The notes beneath the pieces are model-generated. The model made no database searches and was not told the DNA's origin. It saw only the letters and a list, made by a program, of their open reading frames with translations. From the NCBI GenBank assembly GCA_016191205.1, contig JACPPB010000016.1, forward strand, positions 1 to 36,776: DNA of 36,776 bases. The letters are read 5' to 3'. The DNA comes from Gammaproteobacteria bacterium (GTDB taxonomy: Bacteria > Pseudomonadota > Gammaproteobacteria > Pseudomonadales > Porticoccaceae). The translations under genes and the position numbers were made by a program. Positions 1-10,305 of the stretch are shown in pieces (positions within the stretch are counted from its first letter, which is position 1; each line of letters starts with the position of its first letter).

Positions 1-229
1 CATGTTGCGGCTGGTGTTGTAGCGGGCCGGGACGGTGCGCGAGTGCTCGCATACTGAATTTGCGACTCTGATCTGTTTTCGGCGGCGTTTTGTGGGCGTA
101 AACTGCCGAAACGGGAATTATGATAACTAATATCTGGTTAGCGAGTGATTTTGGTGTAACTATTGAGCAGTCAGGCGGACCAGGCGGATTGGTTTTCGGA
201 CGACGGGACAACTGCAGGAAGGTATGAAC

Positions 230-2590
230 ATGGTTTCAAGGATATCGAGATACTCCCTGGGGCTGTTGGCCCTGTTGGCGGCGCAGTGGGCCTCGGCGGT
301 CGGTTTGGGTGAAATTCAGCTTCAGTCGGCAATGAACGAGCCGCTGCGCGCTGAAATTGCTCTGCTCAGCGTAGGCGACCTGAACGAATCGCAAATAGCG
401 GCAAAGCTGGCGTCGCCGGAAGATTTTCACCAAGCCGGGATCGAGCGCGAGTTCCAACTCGTTGATATTCGTTTCAAGGTGGATTTGTCGAACAGTGCCC
501 ATCCGGTGATCCGGGTGTCGTCGCAGCACCCGATGAAGGAACCCTATCTCAATTTTCTGCTGGAATTGCGCTGGACCTCCGGTCGGCTGCTGCGCGAATA
601 CACGCTGCTCATGGATCTGCCAGTCTTTGCGGGAGCGCCGCCCGCGGGAAAGACTGTTGCCGCGGTACCGTCCACCGCGGCAGTTAGGCCTCGCTCCGAA
701 TCGTCTGCGTCAGAGCCGCTCCGGCGCCCGCAAACGCGCAGTGCTGTGCGAAGTTCCGCGCCGACATCGGCGGTGGATGGCAGTTACCGGGTGCAGGCCG
801 GTGATACCTTGTGGAATATCGCAATGCGCAATCAGCCGCCGGGCGTCACCATGCAGCAGGCGATGCAGGCGATACGGGCAGCCAATCCCGACGCATTCAT
901 TCGGGCGAATCCCAATCTGATCCGGCGCGACGCGGTACTGAAGCTGCCCGATGCCGCCACCATGGCCGCGGTAGATCACCGCCTGGCCTCCAGTCGGTTG
1001 CGAACCGCGCAGCCGGCTTCCGATCCGGTCATCGAGTCGCGTGCCGGAGCTGCGGAAAAGCCGGTATCCGGCAACGAGAACGGTGAACTGCATCTTTCCG
1101 GTGGCGCGAGCAGCGCCAATGTGACTTCCGGTGTCGCAAGCGTCGGTGGGCGGCAATCCGGGAGCGCGTCGGCTGCGGCGCACGCGGATATCGGCACTGT
1201 AATGGAAGAAAATGACCGGATCGAGCGTGAAAACGCGGAGTTGAGAGCCCGCGTCGCAAATCTTGAGGAGCAGGTGAAGACCGCGTCCCGTCTCGCTGAA
1301 ATTAATGCCCCGGCTTTGGCCGCATTGCAAAATGGTGAACAAAAGGTGCCAGACACCGCCGCGGCCGACACCGGGAAACCCGCGGGTAGTGTTGCAACGG
1401 GCGCGGTGGCGCCAACCGGGGAGGCGCCGGTGTCCGGGCTGCCGGCCGACGCGGCGAAAAACGCCGAGGCCGACATGGTTGCCGGCGAGACCGGGACGAC
1501 GGCTCAGGCACCGAGCGTGCCGGAAGGCAGTGTTGCCGCGCCAGCGCCGGGCGCCGCCGATGCCGTGGTGCCACCAGTAACTCCAGCAGCGGCACCGGTG
1601 GACGAAGGTCCTGTGAATATCGTAGCCAAACTGCGCTCCTGGCTGGTGCCGGCATTGGGTCTCACCGGACTGCTGTTGTTGGTAGCGCTGGGTCTCGCGG
1701 CCGTGCGTGGGCGTGCCACACAGCAGCAGGGACTGCAACTGCCGAATGAGTTTGAAGCGAAGGGCACACGTACCGCTGCGTTTGATGGCGCCCTCACGGC
1801 ACCTGTCACGCTTGATGATGAGGATTTGTTGCCGGCCGCCCCCGGCTTCCGTGAGGGGCCGGACCAGATTCTGGAAGAAGTCGATGTCTGCCTGTCGTTT
1901 GGCAATCAAGAGCAGGCGCGTGAACTGCTGGTCGGGGCTTTGGATCTTTATCCCGGGAATGTCGGATTGCACCTCAAGATGCTGGAGCTTTTGGCACAAC
2001 AGGGTGATCGGCCCGGTTTTGAGGTGGCTTTTTCGAAACTCAGGACACTCGGCGATGGCAGTGCGATGGAGACTGCTAATGCCCTGCTGCGTGAGTTGGA
2101 GGAGCAAGATACAGCGCCCACTTCGGTCGCTCCGGAAGAACTCGCTCCGGTTGCCGTTGCTCCGGTTGCGGAGACCGCGCCACCTGTGGTGGCGGAACCT
2201 CTGGATTTCGATCTGAATTTTGACCTCGATCTGGATTTGCCTGCCGAATCACCGCGCGTTGCCGCGACCATCCAGACGCCGCCGGAATCATCCGATAACC
2301 TCGAGGATTTCGATCTGGATTTGCGGGAAAGTGACCGGGCGAATTCGGCGGATAATCTTGCCGACGGGCCTGCGGCAAGCACGGCGGAGTCCTGGCAGTC
2401 AGCCGCGCTCGACAGCGATCTCGATCTGTTCGAGACCGGGCAGGAAATGGCGACCCAGATCGAACTGGCGGAAGCCTATGTCGATATGGGGGATGCGGAA
2501 GGGGCGCGGGAAATCCTCGATTACGTGCTTCAGGGCGGTGACGAGGCGCAGAAGGAATCCGCGCGGCAGTTGCTCGCCAGACTCGGGTAG
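230..2590 (+). CDS. fimV: FimV/HubP-type polar peptidoglycan-binding protein
   Basis: This is an inner-membrane, cell-pole organiser that in Pseudomonas supports type IV pilus assembly and twitching. Numbering from the ATG at 224, the domains are: a signal peptide ending near ASA (residue 25); the conserved FimV N-terminal domain (about 26-133); a LysM peptidoglycan-binding domain starting at YRVQAGDTLW (188-242); a short charged coiled coil (about 326-357); a low-complexity Ala/Pro/Gly linker; one transmembrane segment (about 473-495); an acidic cytoplasmic region with repeated DFDL/DLDL motifs; and a C-terminal TPR-like FimV domain (last 45 residues). I chose the ATG at 230 because AGGAAGG (216-222) lies 7 bases ahead of it, whereas the ATG at 224 is only one base away. 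This gives 786 residues. About 220 bases upstream are relatively AT-rich and probably hold the promoter, but I could not define it. Identity is sure; a pilus role in this organism is inferred. Confidence 0.93.
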   Translation: MVSRISRYSLGLLALLAAQWASAVGLGEIQLQSAMNEPLRAEIALLSVGDLNESQIAAKLASPEDFHQAGIEREFQLVDIRFKVDLSNSAHPVIRVSSQHPMKEPYLNFLLELRWTSGRLLREYTLLMDLPVFAGAPPAGKTVAAVPSTAAVRPRSESSASEPLRRPQTRSAVRSSAPTSAVDGSYRVQAGDTLWNIAMRNQPPGVTMQQAMQAIRAANPDAFIRANPNLIRRDAVLKLPDAATMAAVDHRLASSRLRTAQPASDPVIESRAGAAEKPVSGNENGELHLSGGASSANVTSGVASVGGRQSGSASAAAHADIGTVMEENDRIERENAELRARVANLEEQVKTASRLAEINAPALAALQNGEQKVPDTAAADTGKPAGSVATGAVAPTGEAPVSGLPADAAKNAEADMVAGETGTTAQAPSVPEGSVAAPAPGAADAVVPPVTPAAAPVDEGPVNIVAKLRSWLVPALGLTGLLLLVALGLAAVRGRATQQQGLQLPNEFEAKGTRTAAFDGALTAPVTLDDEDLLPAAPGFREGPDQILEEVDVCLSFGNQEQARELLVGALDLYPGNVGLHLKMLELLAQQGDRPGFEVAFSKLRTLGDGSAMETANALLRELEEQDTAPTSVAPEELAPVAVAPVAETAPPVVAEPLDFDLNFDLDLDLPAESPRVAATIQTPPESSDNLEDFDLDLRESDRANSADNLADGPAASTAESWQSAALDSDLDLFETGQEMATQIELAEAYVDMGDAEGAREILDYVLQGGDEAQKESARQLLARLG

Positions 2591-2593
2591 CGG

Positions 2594-3505
2594 GTGAGTG
2601 CGCCGACGACCTGGGAGTACCGCGGTAACTGCCGGATTCCCGAGGGGTGCGAATTGCCTCCGGGACTGCACCGCGTGGCCGCGGTGGTCGAATATGACGG
2701 CAGCCGCTTTTGCGGCTGGCAGCGCCAGGCACACTGCGCCAGTGTGCAGCAGGCGGTCGAAACCGCACTGTCCCGGATTGCCGACGAACCGGTCACCCTG
2801 GCCTGTGCCGGGCGTACCGATAGCGGAGTTCACGCCACTGCCCAGGTAGTTCACTTCGACACGGCCGCGCGCCGCGCGCCACACAACTGGCTGCTTGGCG
2901 CCAATACCCATCTTCCCCGCTCCGTGCGCCTGCAGTGGGTACAGGACATCGATGCGGGTTTTCACGCACGCTTCAGCGCGCTGGCCCGCACCTACCGCTA
3001 TATCATTCACAACACCGCTGGCGATCCGGCGTTACTGGGCGACCAGGTTGGTCGGGAGCGCCGCCCGCTGGACGTACACGCCATGAGGGCCGCCGGACAG
3101 TTACTGCTCGGCGAGCGCGATTTCAGTTCCTTTCGCGGCGCCGGCTGTCAGTCGCAATCACCCTGGCGTAACCTGATGGCGCTGCGTTTGTGGTCGCAGG
3201 CGCAATTCGTCATCATCGAAGTCACGGCCAACGCATTTTTGCTGCACATGGTGCGCAACATCGTCGGCGCCCTGTGCGCGGTGGGGCGCGGGGAGCGTCC
3301 ACCGCAGTGGATTGCCGAGCTGCTCGCCTCCCGCGACCGCTCCGCGGGCGAGGCGACGGCGGCACCGACCGGTCTTTACCTGGTCGGTGTGCACTATCCG
3401 CCGCAATTCGCCGTTCCGGCCCTGGTCGGCGGGCCGTGTTTCGTGGCGGACACAAGACCGTTATCGCAGGTGAATTCGTTGACACAGCGTCCGGAGGCGC
3501 GTTGA
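2594..3505 (+). CDS. truA: tRNA pseudouridine(38-40) synthase TruA
   Basis: TruA isomerises uridine to pseudouridine at positions 38-40 of the tRNA anticodon arm. The catalytic aspartate is in GRTDSGVHA (D76), and family signatures EYDGSRFCGWQ (33-43) and FRGAGCQ are present. The protein has 303 residues, with an N-terminal extension of about 25 residues before the usual first strand. Such extensions are common in gammaproteobacterial TruA. The GTG at 2594 lies three bases after the fimV stop. The end overlaps the trpF start as TGATG, suggesting translational coupling. A tail of about 20 residues follows the catalytic core. Confidence 0.95.
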   Translation: MSAPTTWEYRGNCRIPEGCELPPGLHRVAAVVEYDGSRFCGWQRQAHCASVQQAVETALSRIADEPVTLACAGRTDSGVHATAQVVHFDTAARRAPHNWLLGANTHLPRSVRLQWVQDIDAGFHARFSALARTYRYIIHNTAGDPALLGDQVGRERRPLDVHAMRAAGQLLLGERDFSSFRGAGCQSQSPWRNLMALRLWSQAQFVIIEVTANAFLLHMVRNIVGALCAVGRGERPPQWIAELLASRDRSAGEATAAPTGLYLVGVHYPPQFAVPALVGGPCFVADTRPLSQVNSLTQRPEAR

Positions 3506-4125
3506 TGATCCGGGTCAAAATCTGCGGGATTACGCGGGAGTCCGATGCGCAGGTGGCAGCGGATGCCGGCGCCGATGCCGTCGGGCTGGTGTTCCATCCG
3601 GCGAGCCCACGCTGCGTCTCCATCGAGATGGCAGCGTCCATCGTGCGGATGCTCGGCCCTTTCGTCACCACGGTCGGGCTCTTTGTCGACGCCGCGCCCG
3701 CTCGGGTGCGGGAGGTGCTGGCGCGCACCGGCGTCCATCTGTTGCAGTTGCATGGCAGCGAGACACCCGACTATTGCGCCCAGTTTGGGGTTCCGTACAT
3801 CAAGGCGCTGCGCATGGCGCCCGGGCTGGATCCGGCCGCCGCCACGGCGAACTATCCCGCTGCGGCCGGCCTGTTGTTCGATGCCTGGGATCCGCTGGTT
3901 GCCGGCGGCACCGGGGCCCGCTTCGACTGGTCGCGGCTGCCGGCGCCGCGCGACCGGCCGTTGATTCTGGCCGGTGGTCTGGACCCGGCGAATGTAGCGG
4001 AGGCCGTGCGCCAGGTGCGTCCCTATGCCGTGGATGTCAGCAGCGGCGTCGAGGTCGCGCCCGGAATCAAGGATCCGCAGTTGCTTCGGGATTTCATTGC
4101 GGCCGCAAAGGCGGCATCGCGTTGA
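3505..4125 (+). CDS. trpF: Phosphoribosylanthranilate isomerase
   Basis: TrpF catalyses the Amadori rearrangement of N-(5-phosphoribosyl)anthranilate in tryptophan synthesis. The protein is 206 residues, a normal single-domain TIM barrel. The start MIRVKICGIT carries the general base Cys7. The general acid Asp126 lies in LLFDAW. The phosphate-binding end (LAGGLDPANV, then DVSSGVE) is intact. The ATG overlaps the truA stop by one base. The open frame continues upstream through truA, but only the ATG at 3505 gives a family-like N-terminus. trpB and trpA do not follow; accD comes next. Confidence 0.95.
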   Translation: MIRVKICGITRESDAQVAADAGADAVGLVFHPASPRCVSIEMAASIVRMLGPFVTTVGLFVDAAPARVREVLARTGVHLLQLHGSETPDYCAQFGVPYIKALRMAPGLDPAAATANYPAAAGLLFDAWDPLVAGGTGARFDWSRLPAPRDRPLILAGGLDPANVAEAVRQVRPYAVDVSSGVEVAPGIKDPQLLRDFIAAAKAASR

Positions 4126-4149
4126 CACTGGCGCGCGCGCCTGTAGGAT
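4122..4149 (+). promoter_or_regulatory. Probable sigma70 promoter for accD
   Basis: A perfect -35 hexamer TTGACA (4122-4127) is followed, after 16 bases, by TAGGAT (4144-4149). It lies 45 bases ahead of the accD start, and the -35 overlaps the trpF stop codon. It would let accD and the genes behind it be transcribed independently of trpF. Prediction only. Confidence 0.55.
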
Positions 4150-4193
4150 GCCGCAGCACGGCTAAGGCGAGGTGATTAGACGGTGATGAGACC

Positions 4194-5120
4194 ATGAGCT
4201 GGCTGAGCAAGATACGTCCCTCGGGCCTGAAGACGCAGGGCCGCGACCAGACCCGCAGCGTTCCGGAAGGGGTGTGGATGCCCTGCCCGAAGTGCGCGGC
4301 GCCACTGTACCGGCCCGAACTCGAACGCAACCTCGAAGTCTGTCCCAAGTGCAGCCACCACATCCGCATCGGCGCGCGGCGCCGGCTCGACATCTTCCTT
4401 GATCCGGAAGGTCGCGAAGAACTGGCAACGGATGTCGTGCCGGTGGATCGGCTCAAGTTCCGCGATATCAAGAAATACCGCGACCGGCTTGCCGCCGCCC
4501 AGAAGGAGACCGGCGAGAAGGACGCCCTGATCGCCATCAAGGGCACGGTGCTGGCGCTGCCGGTGATCGCGGCGGCATTTGAATTCGATTTTCAGGGCGG
4601 CTCCATGGGCTATGCGGTGGGGGAGCGCTTCACGCGCGCCGCGCGCCAGGCGCTCGACGAACGGATTCCCCTGGTGTGTTTCTCCGCCACCGGCGGCGCA
4701 CGGATGCAGGAAGCCCTGATCTCGCTGATGCAGATGGCCAAGACCAGCGCCATCCTCGAACGCCTCAAGGCCGCGGGTGTTCCTTATATTTCCGTGATGA
4801 CCGACCCCGTGTACGGCGGCGTGTCCGCCAGCCTCGCCATGCTGGGCGACATCAATATCGCCGAACCGGACGCGCGCTCCGGATTTGCCGGACCGAACAT
4901 CATCGAACAGACCATCCGCCAGAAGCTGCCGCCCGGCTTCCAGCGCAGCGAGTTCCTGCTGGAACACGGCGCCATCGACATGATCGTGGCGCGTCCCGCG
5001 CTGCGTGCCACCATCGCCCGGTTGCTCGCCACGCTCGGCGGCAAGCCTTCACCGGAGCGCCCGGAAGCGGATGACAACAGCCCCGGAAACCTCCAGCCCG
5101 TCGCCGCAAACCCTGCCTGA
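4194..5120 (+). CDS. accD: Acetyl-CoA carboxylase carboxyltransferase subunit beta
   Basis: AccD is the beta half of the carboxyltransferase that moves the carboxyl group from biotin on AccB to acetyl-CoA, giving malonyl-CoA. It works as an AccA2-AccD2 complex in the cytoplasm. The N-terminal zinc ribbon has four cysteines in two CPKC pairs (C31/C34 and C50/C53). The crotonase-fold core shows the motifs [19 protein letters not shown] and [10 protein letters not shown]. Length (308 residues) is typical. The last 50 bases overlap the start of folC. accA is not in the window, as usual. Confidence 0.97.
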   Translation: MSWLSKIRPSGLKTQGRDQTRSVPEGVWMPCPKCAAPLYRPELERNLEVCPKCSHHIRIGARRRLDIFLDPEGREELATDVVPVDRLKFRDIKKYRDRLAAAQKETGEKDALIAIKGTVLALPVIAAAFEFDFQGGSMGYAVGERFTRAARQALDERIPLVCFSATGGARMQEALISLMQMAKTSAILERLKAAGVPYISVMTDPVYGGVSASLAMLGDINIAEPDARSGFAGPNIIEQTIRQKLPPGFQRSEFLLEHGAIDMIVARPALRATIARLLATLGGKPSPERPEADDNSPGNLQPVAANPA

Positions 5121-6417
5121 CTGGCTGGCGCTGCTGGAAGCGCGCCATCCGGTCGCCATCGAGCTGGGACTGGATCGCGTCGCGGCGGTAGCGGCGCGGC
5201 TGCAATTGCCGCGACCGGCACCGCGCGTGGTGACGGTTGCCGGAACCAATGGCAAGGGCTCCTGCGTCGCCTTCATGGAAGCGCTGCTCGCCGCGGCGGG
5301 GCGGCGTTCGGGAAGCTACACCTCGCCCCATCTGCTCGCCTACAACGAACGTGTACGCATCGACGGCGTGCCGGTCGCGGACGCGGTGCTCTGCGCTGCC
5401 TTCGCCCGGGTCGAGACGGCGCGCGGTGCTACGCGCCTGACCTATTTCGAGACCGGCACCCTGGCGGCGTTCCTCATCCTGGCCGACGCCGGAGTTGATG
5501 TCGCACTGCTGGAAGTGGGGATGGGCGGCCGCCTCGATGCGGTCAATATCGTCGCGCCTGACGTTGCCGTGATCACGTCCATCGCGCTGGATCACCAGGC
5601 CTGGTTGGGCTCCGACCGCGACGCCATCGGCGTTGAAAAGGCCGGCATTGCCCGCAGCCAGGTGCCGCTCATCTGTGGCGATCCGCAACCACCCGCCGCC
5701 ATGCTGGCAGCCCTGAACGACATCGGCGCGCGCATTATTCAGCTCGGCAGTGCGGATTTCTCCTTGCATCCACGCGGTGATGCAATCGAGCTGGTCTGCA
5801 TCACTCCTGACGGGCAACCGCTGCGCTACCGCGGACTGCCGACTCCTCGCTTGCCGTCGGGCAGCGCCGCCTGCGCGGTGCAGGCGCTGGTGAGTCTCGG
5901 ATTGACGCCGGACGCGGTCCAGGTGGCGCGTGCGTTTGCCGACACCCGCCTGGCGGGACGTTTTCAGGAGATCATCTGGAACGGGCGCCGCGTAATAGTC
6001 GATGTGGCCCACAATCCGGCCGCTGCCGCATTGCTCGCCGAACGCTTGCGATGCTTGCAGGGAGGCGCCGAAACCGCGGTCCATGCGGTCGTGGGCGTGC
6101 TGGGCGACAAGGATATTGCAGGCGTGCTGGCTCCCCTGGTACCCGAAGTAAACCGCTGGCACTGCTGTGGGTTGCCGGATGCGGTGCGGGGCGCGAGCGC
6201 AAACCAGATCGCGGGCCTGTTGTACAATGTGGCGGTGAATCAGGGGGTACCGGCGGTGTCGGATTGCCATCTGAATCCCGCTGCGGCCTTTGCTACGGCA
6301 CTGGATGCGAGCCGGCCGGGCGAGGTGATTCTCGTGTTCGGCTCTTTTTACACGGTGGCGCCGGTGCTCGCTTTGCTGGGGAATGACGCTGCGCCCGCAG
6401 GAGGTTACAACCCATGA
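5071..6417 (+). CDS. folC: Bifunctional folylpolyglutamate/dihydrofolate synthase
   Basis: FolC ligates glutamate to dihydropteroate and then extends the gamma-glutamyl tail of folates, using ATP. The protein has 448 residues. The P-loop is GTNGKGS (58-64), followed by YTSPHL and by [13 protein letters not shown], all Mur-ligase-family hallmarks; the C-terminal domain contains [10 protein letters not shown] chose the ATG at 5071 inside the accD tail; an earlier ATG in frame (5005) would add 22 residues unlike the family. The stop overlaps the next ATG as ATGA. Order accD-folC-dedD is standard in gammaproteobacteria. Confidence 0.95.
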   Translation: MTTAPETSSPSPQTLPDWLALLEARHPVAIELGLDRVAAVAARLQLPRPAPRVVTVAGTNGKGSCVAFMEALLAAAGRRSGSYTSPHLLAYNERVRIDGVPVADAVLCAAFARVETARGATRLTYFETGTLAAFLILADAGVDVALLEVGMGGRLDAVNIVAPDVAVITSIALDHQAWLGSDRDAIGVEKAGIARSQVPLICGDPQPPAAMLAALNDIGARIIQLGSADFSLHPRGDAIELVCITPDGQPLRYRGLPTPRLPSGSAACAVQALVSLGLTPDAVQVARAFADTRLAGRFQEIIWNGRRVIVDVAHNPAAAALLAERLRCLQGGAETAVHAVVGVLGDKDIAGVLAPLVPEVNRWHCCGLPDAVRGASANQIAGLLYNVAVNQGVPAVSDCHLNPAAAFATALDASRPGEVILVFGSFYTVAPVLALLGNDAAPAGGYNP

Positions 6418-7025
6418 ATCCAGCCTTGCGACAGCGCATTCTGGGCCTGCTGGTGCTGGTGGCGCTCGCAAGCGTGGTGTTGCCGCTGGTCCTGGATTTT
6501 GGGGGCGAGGCCCGGATCGACACCCACAGCCGTCTCCCGCCGGCGCCGGACATTCAGCCGACTCCGCTCCCGGAACCCACGGTAGTCGAGCCTCAAGCAC
6601 CCGGATCGACGACTCCGCCGGCGTCCAGTCCAGCTGTCGATGCACAGCCCCAGCTCTTTCAACTCGCGCCGCCCGATGCCGCAACCGGCACTTCCACGGC
6701 GGGCACGTCCTCGACCGGCGCCTCCGCAACCGGAATTGCCGCCAAGTCCATACCCGAGGAGCCCGGGCTTGATGCCAAGGGCCTGCCGGCGTCCTGGGTG
6801 CTGCAAGCCGGAGCTTTTCAGGACAAGGTCAATGCCCAGGAACTGCGCGACCGCTTGCTCAAGGGCGGACATCGCGCCTTTGTGCAGACTTCGACCGCCG
6901 GCGGCAAGGCTACCCACCGGGTTTTCGTCGGGCCCAGGATGACGCGGGAACAACTGGTTGCCGAGCAGACGGAGCTGCAACGCAAATTCGGCGTCAAGAC
7001 GATGATCGTTCCCTTTGTGCCCTGA
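6414..7025 (+). CDS. dedD: DedD-like SPOR domain protein
   Basis: SPOR proteins bind denuded peptidoglycan at the division septum; DedD is a nonessential cell-constriction protein. The 203-residue product has a short cytoplasmic start, one transmembrane anchor (about residues 9-27), a Pro/Ser/Thr/Ala-rich periplasmic linker and a C-terminal SPOR domain (about 124-203) beginning SWVLQAGAFQDKVNAQ. A strong ribosome site AGGAGGT (6399-6405) lies eight bases ahead of the ATG, inside folC. Position between folC and cvpA supports the DedD assignment; sequence outside SPOR is too variable to prove orthology. Confidence 0.88.
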   Translation: MNPALRQRILGLLVLVALASVVLPLVLDFGGEARIDTHSRLPPAPDIQPTPLPEPTVVEPQAPGSTTPPASSPAVDAQPQLFQLAPPDAATGTSTAGTSSTGASATGIAAKSIPEEPGLDAKGLPASWVLQAGAFQDKVNAQELRDRLLKGGHRAFVQTSTAGGKATHRVFVGPRMTREQLVAEQTELQRKFGVKTMIVPFVP

Positions 7026-7041
7026 TGGGCACCGCCTGGTC

Positions 7042-7050
7042 TGCTACAAT
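7042..7050 (+). promoter_or_regulatory. Extended -10 element ahead of cvpA
   Basis: TGCTACAAT fits an extended -10 (TGnTAnAAT) and sits 27 bases ahead of the cvpA ATG. No good -35 hexamer is present at the matching distance, as is common for extended -10 promoters. It could drive cvpA-purF-metZ separately from folC-dedD. I see no convincing PurR-type palindrome here. Confidence 0.4.
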
Positions 7051-7076
7051 CCGGCGCGGTTTACGAACGGACTGAC

Positions 7077-7574
7077 ATGAATATCGCGGACTGGATGATC
7101 GTTGCCGTGGTCGGCGTCTCCGCGATCATCAGTCTGGTGCGCGGGTTTGTCCGTGAGGCGCTTTCCCTGCTCGCCTGGGGCGCGGCGTTCGCGGCGGCCA
7201 CGATGTTTAACGCGCCGGTCGCGCACTGGCTGGAAGGCGTGATGGCAACGCCTTCGCTGCGCTTCATCAGCGCGTGGCTTGGCGTTTTCCTGGCGGTTTT
7301 GCTCGGACTCGGTTTGATCAATTTCGTTATTTCGCGATTGATCCGGGCTTCTGGCCTGTCGGGTACCGACCGTTTTTTCGGTTCGCTGTTCGGTGTCGCC
7401 CGTGGCCTGGTCGTGGTGCTGACGGTGTTGATTCTGGCGCCCAGTGTCGTGCCGGTGAAGCAGGACGCCTGGTGGCGGGAATCCAGCCTGATTCCGCATT
7501 TTCTGGCGTTCGAGGGCAGGGCACGGGAGTTGGCAGGGACGCTTGTCGATTGGTTCCAGCAACTGGTTCGCTGA
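7077..7574 (+). CDS. cvpA: CvpA family inner-membrane protein
   Basis: CvpA is a conserved inner-membrane protein, first known as needed for colicin V production and later linked to envelope stress resistance. Its biochemical activity is unsettled. The 165-residue product has about four hydrophobic segments, and the family start NIADWMIVAVVGVSAI followed by LVRGFVREAL is clear. It directly precedes purF (13 bases), the usual arrangement in gammaproteobacteria. Confidence 0.93.
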   Translation: MNIADWMIVAVVGVSAIISLVRGFVREALSLLAWGAAFAAATMFNAPVAHWLEGVMATPSLRFISAWLGVFLAVLLGLGLINFVISRLIRASGLSGTDRFFGSLFGVARGLVVVLTVLILAPSVVPVKQDAWWRESSLIPHFLAFEGRARELAGTLVDWFQQLVR

Positions 7575-7587
7575 GCGGGGTAGGGCT

Positions 7588-9111
<1,524 letters not shown>

Positions 9112-10305
9112 ATGGCGGCGCACGACGATCCCCTTGCCGGCGCCGCGCTCGACACCCTCGCGGTGCGCGCCGGCCAGGTGCGCAGTGCCGAGGGAGAGCA
9201 CAGCGAAGCGCTGTTCCTGACTTCGAGTTATGTGTTTGCGAGCGCTGCCGAAGCCGCGGCCCGCTTCACCGGCGAGCTGCCCGGCAACGTGTATTCACGC
9301 TATACCAATCCGACGGTACGCACCTTCGAGGAACGCATCGCGGCGCTCGAAGGTGCCGAGCAGGCCGTCGCCACCGCATCCGGCATGGCCGCGATCCTCA
9401 GCACCTGCATGGCGCTGCTCAAGGCCGGCGACCATCTGGTGTGCTCGCGCAGCGTGTTCGGCACCACCACGGTGCTGCTCAATAAATTCATGGCCAAGTT
9501 CGGTGTCGAGACGACCTATGTCGACCTGACGGATCTCGCCGCCTGGCGCGCCGCGATCCGGCCCGAGACCCGGATGCTGTTTCTGGAGACGCCCTCCAAT
9601 CCGCTGTCCGACGTGGCGGATCTGGGCGCGCTCGCCGAACTCGCGCGCGCACGGGGTGTGCTGCTGGCGGTGGATAACTGCTTCTGCACCCCGGCGCTGC
9701 AGCGCCCGCTGGAGTGGGGCGCGGACATCGTCATTCACTCCGCCACCAAATACCTGGACGGCCAGGGCCGCTGTCTGGGCGGCGTGGTGCTGGGGCGCGC
9801 GGAACTGATGGCCGAAGTGCTCGGCTTCCTGCGCTCGGCGGGACCCACGCTGAGTCCCTTCAATGCCTGGGTCTTCACCAAGGGTCTCGAAACCCTGCGC
9901 CTGCGCATGGAAGCCCATTCCGCCAGTGCGCTCGCGCTGGCTCAGTGGTTGCGCGAACAGCCCGCGGTGGAACGGGTGTTTTACGCCGGCCTGCCGGATC
10001 ACCCGGGGCATGCGCTTGCCCAACGTCAGCAGCGCGCGTTCGGCGGCGTGCTGGCGTTTCGCGTGCGCGGAGGGCGCGAGGCCGCTTGGCGCGTCATCGA
10101 CGCCACCCGCATCCTGTCGCTGACCGCGAACCTGGGCGACGCCAAATCCACCATCGTGCATCCGGCGACCACGACCCACGGCCGGCTGAGCGCGGAGGAA
10201 AAAGCCCGCGCGGGTATCACCGAAAACCTGATCCGTGTGGCGGTTGGACTCGAGGACATCGGCGATATCAAGGCCGATCTGGCGCGGGGGCTCGACGCGC
10301 CTTGA
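9112..10305 (+). CDS. metZ: O-succinylhomoserine sulfhydrylase
   Basis: MetZ is a PLP enzyme that makes homocysteine from O-succinylhomoserine and sulfide (direct sulfhydrylation). The 397-residue product has the Cys/Met-metabolism PLP fold with RYTNPTVRTFEERIA, the cofactor-binding segment ATASGMAAI, and the Schiff-base lysine K213 in HSATKYLDGQGR. The substrate-side motif TLSPFNAWVFTKGLETL and the end motif AGITENLIRVAVGLED are present. Its place right after purF matches Pseudomonas metZ, which favours MetZ over MetB or MetY. The ATG follows the purF TGA directly. Confidence 0.93.
   Translation: MAAHDDPLAGAALDTLAVRAGQVRSAEGEHSEALFLTSSYVFASAAEAAARFTGELPGNVYSRYTNPTVRTFEERIAALEGAEQAVATASGMAAILSTCMALLKAGDHLVCSRSVFGTTTVLLNKFMAKFGVETTYVDLTDLAAWRAAIRPETRMLFLETPSNPLSDVADLGALAELARARGVLLAVDNCFCTPALQRPLEWGADIVIHSATKYLDGQGRCLGGVVLGRAELMAEVLGFLRSAGPTLSPFNAWVFTKGLETLRLRMEAHSASALALAQWLREQPAVERVFYAGLPDHPGHALAQRQQRAFGGVLAFRVRGGREAAWRVIDATRILSLTANLGDAKSTIVHPATTTHGRLSAEEKARAGITENLIRVAVGLEDIGDIKADLARGLDAP

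Noticed and set aside
4900-6729. A 609-codon open frame on the minus strand opposite folC
   Set aside because: Arg/His/Gln-rich composition without domains; folC on the other strand is clearly genuine.
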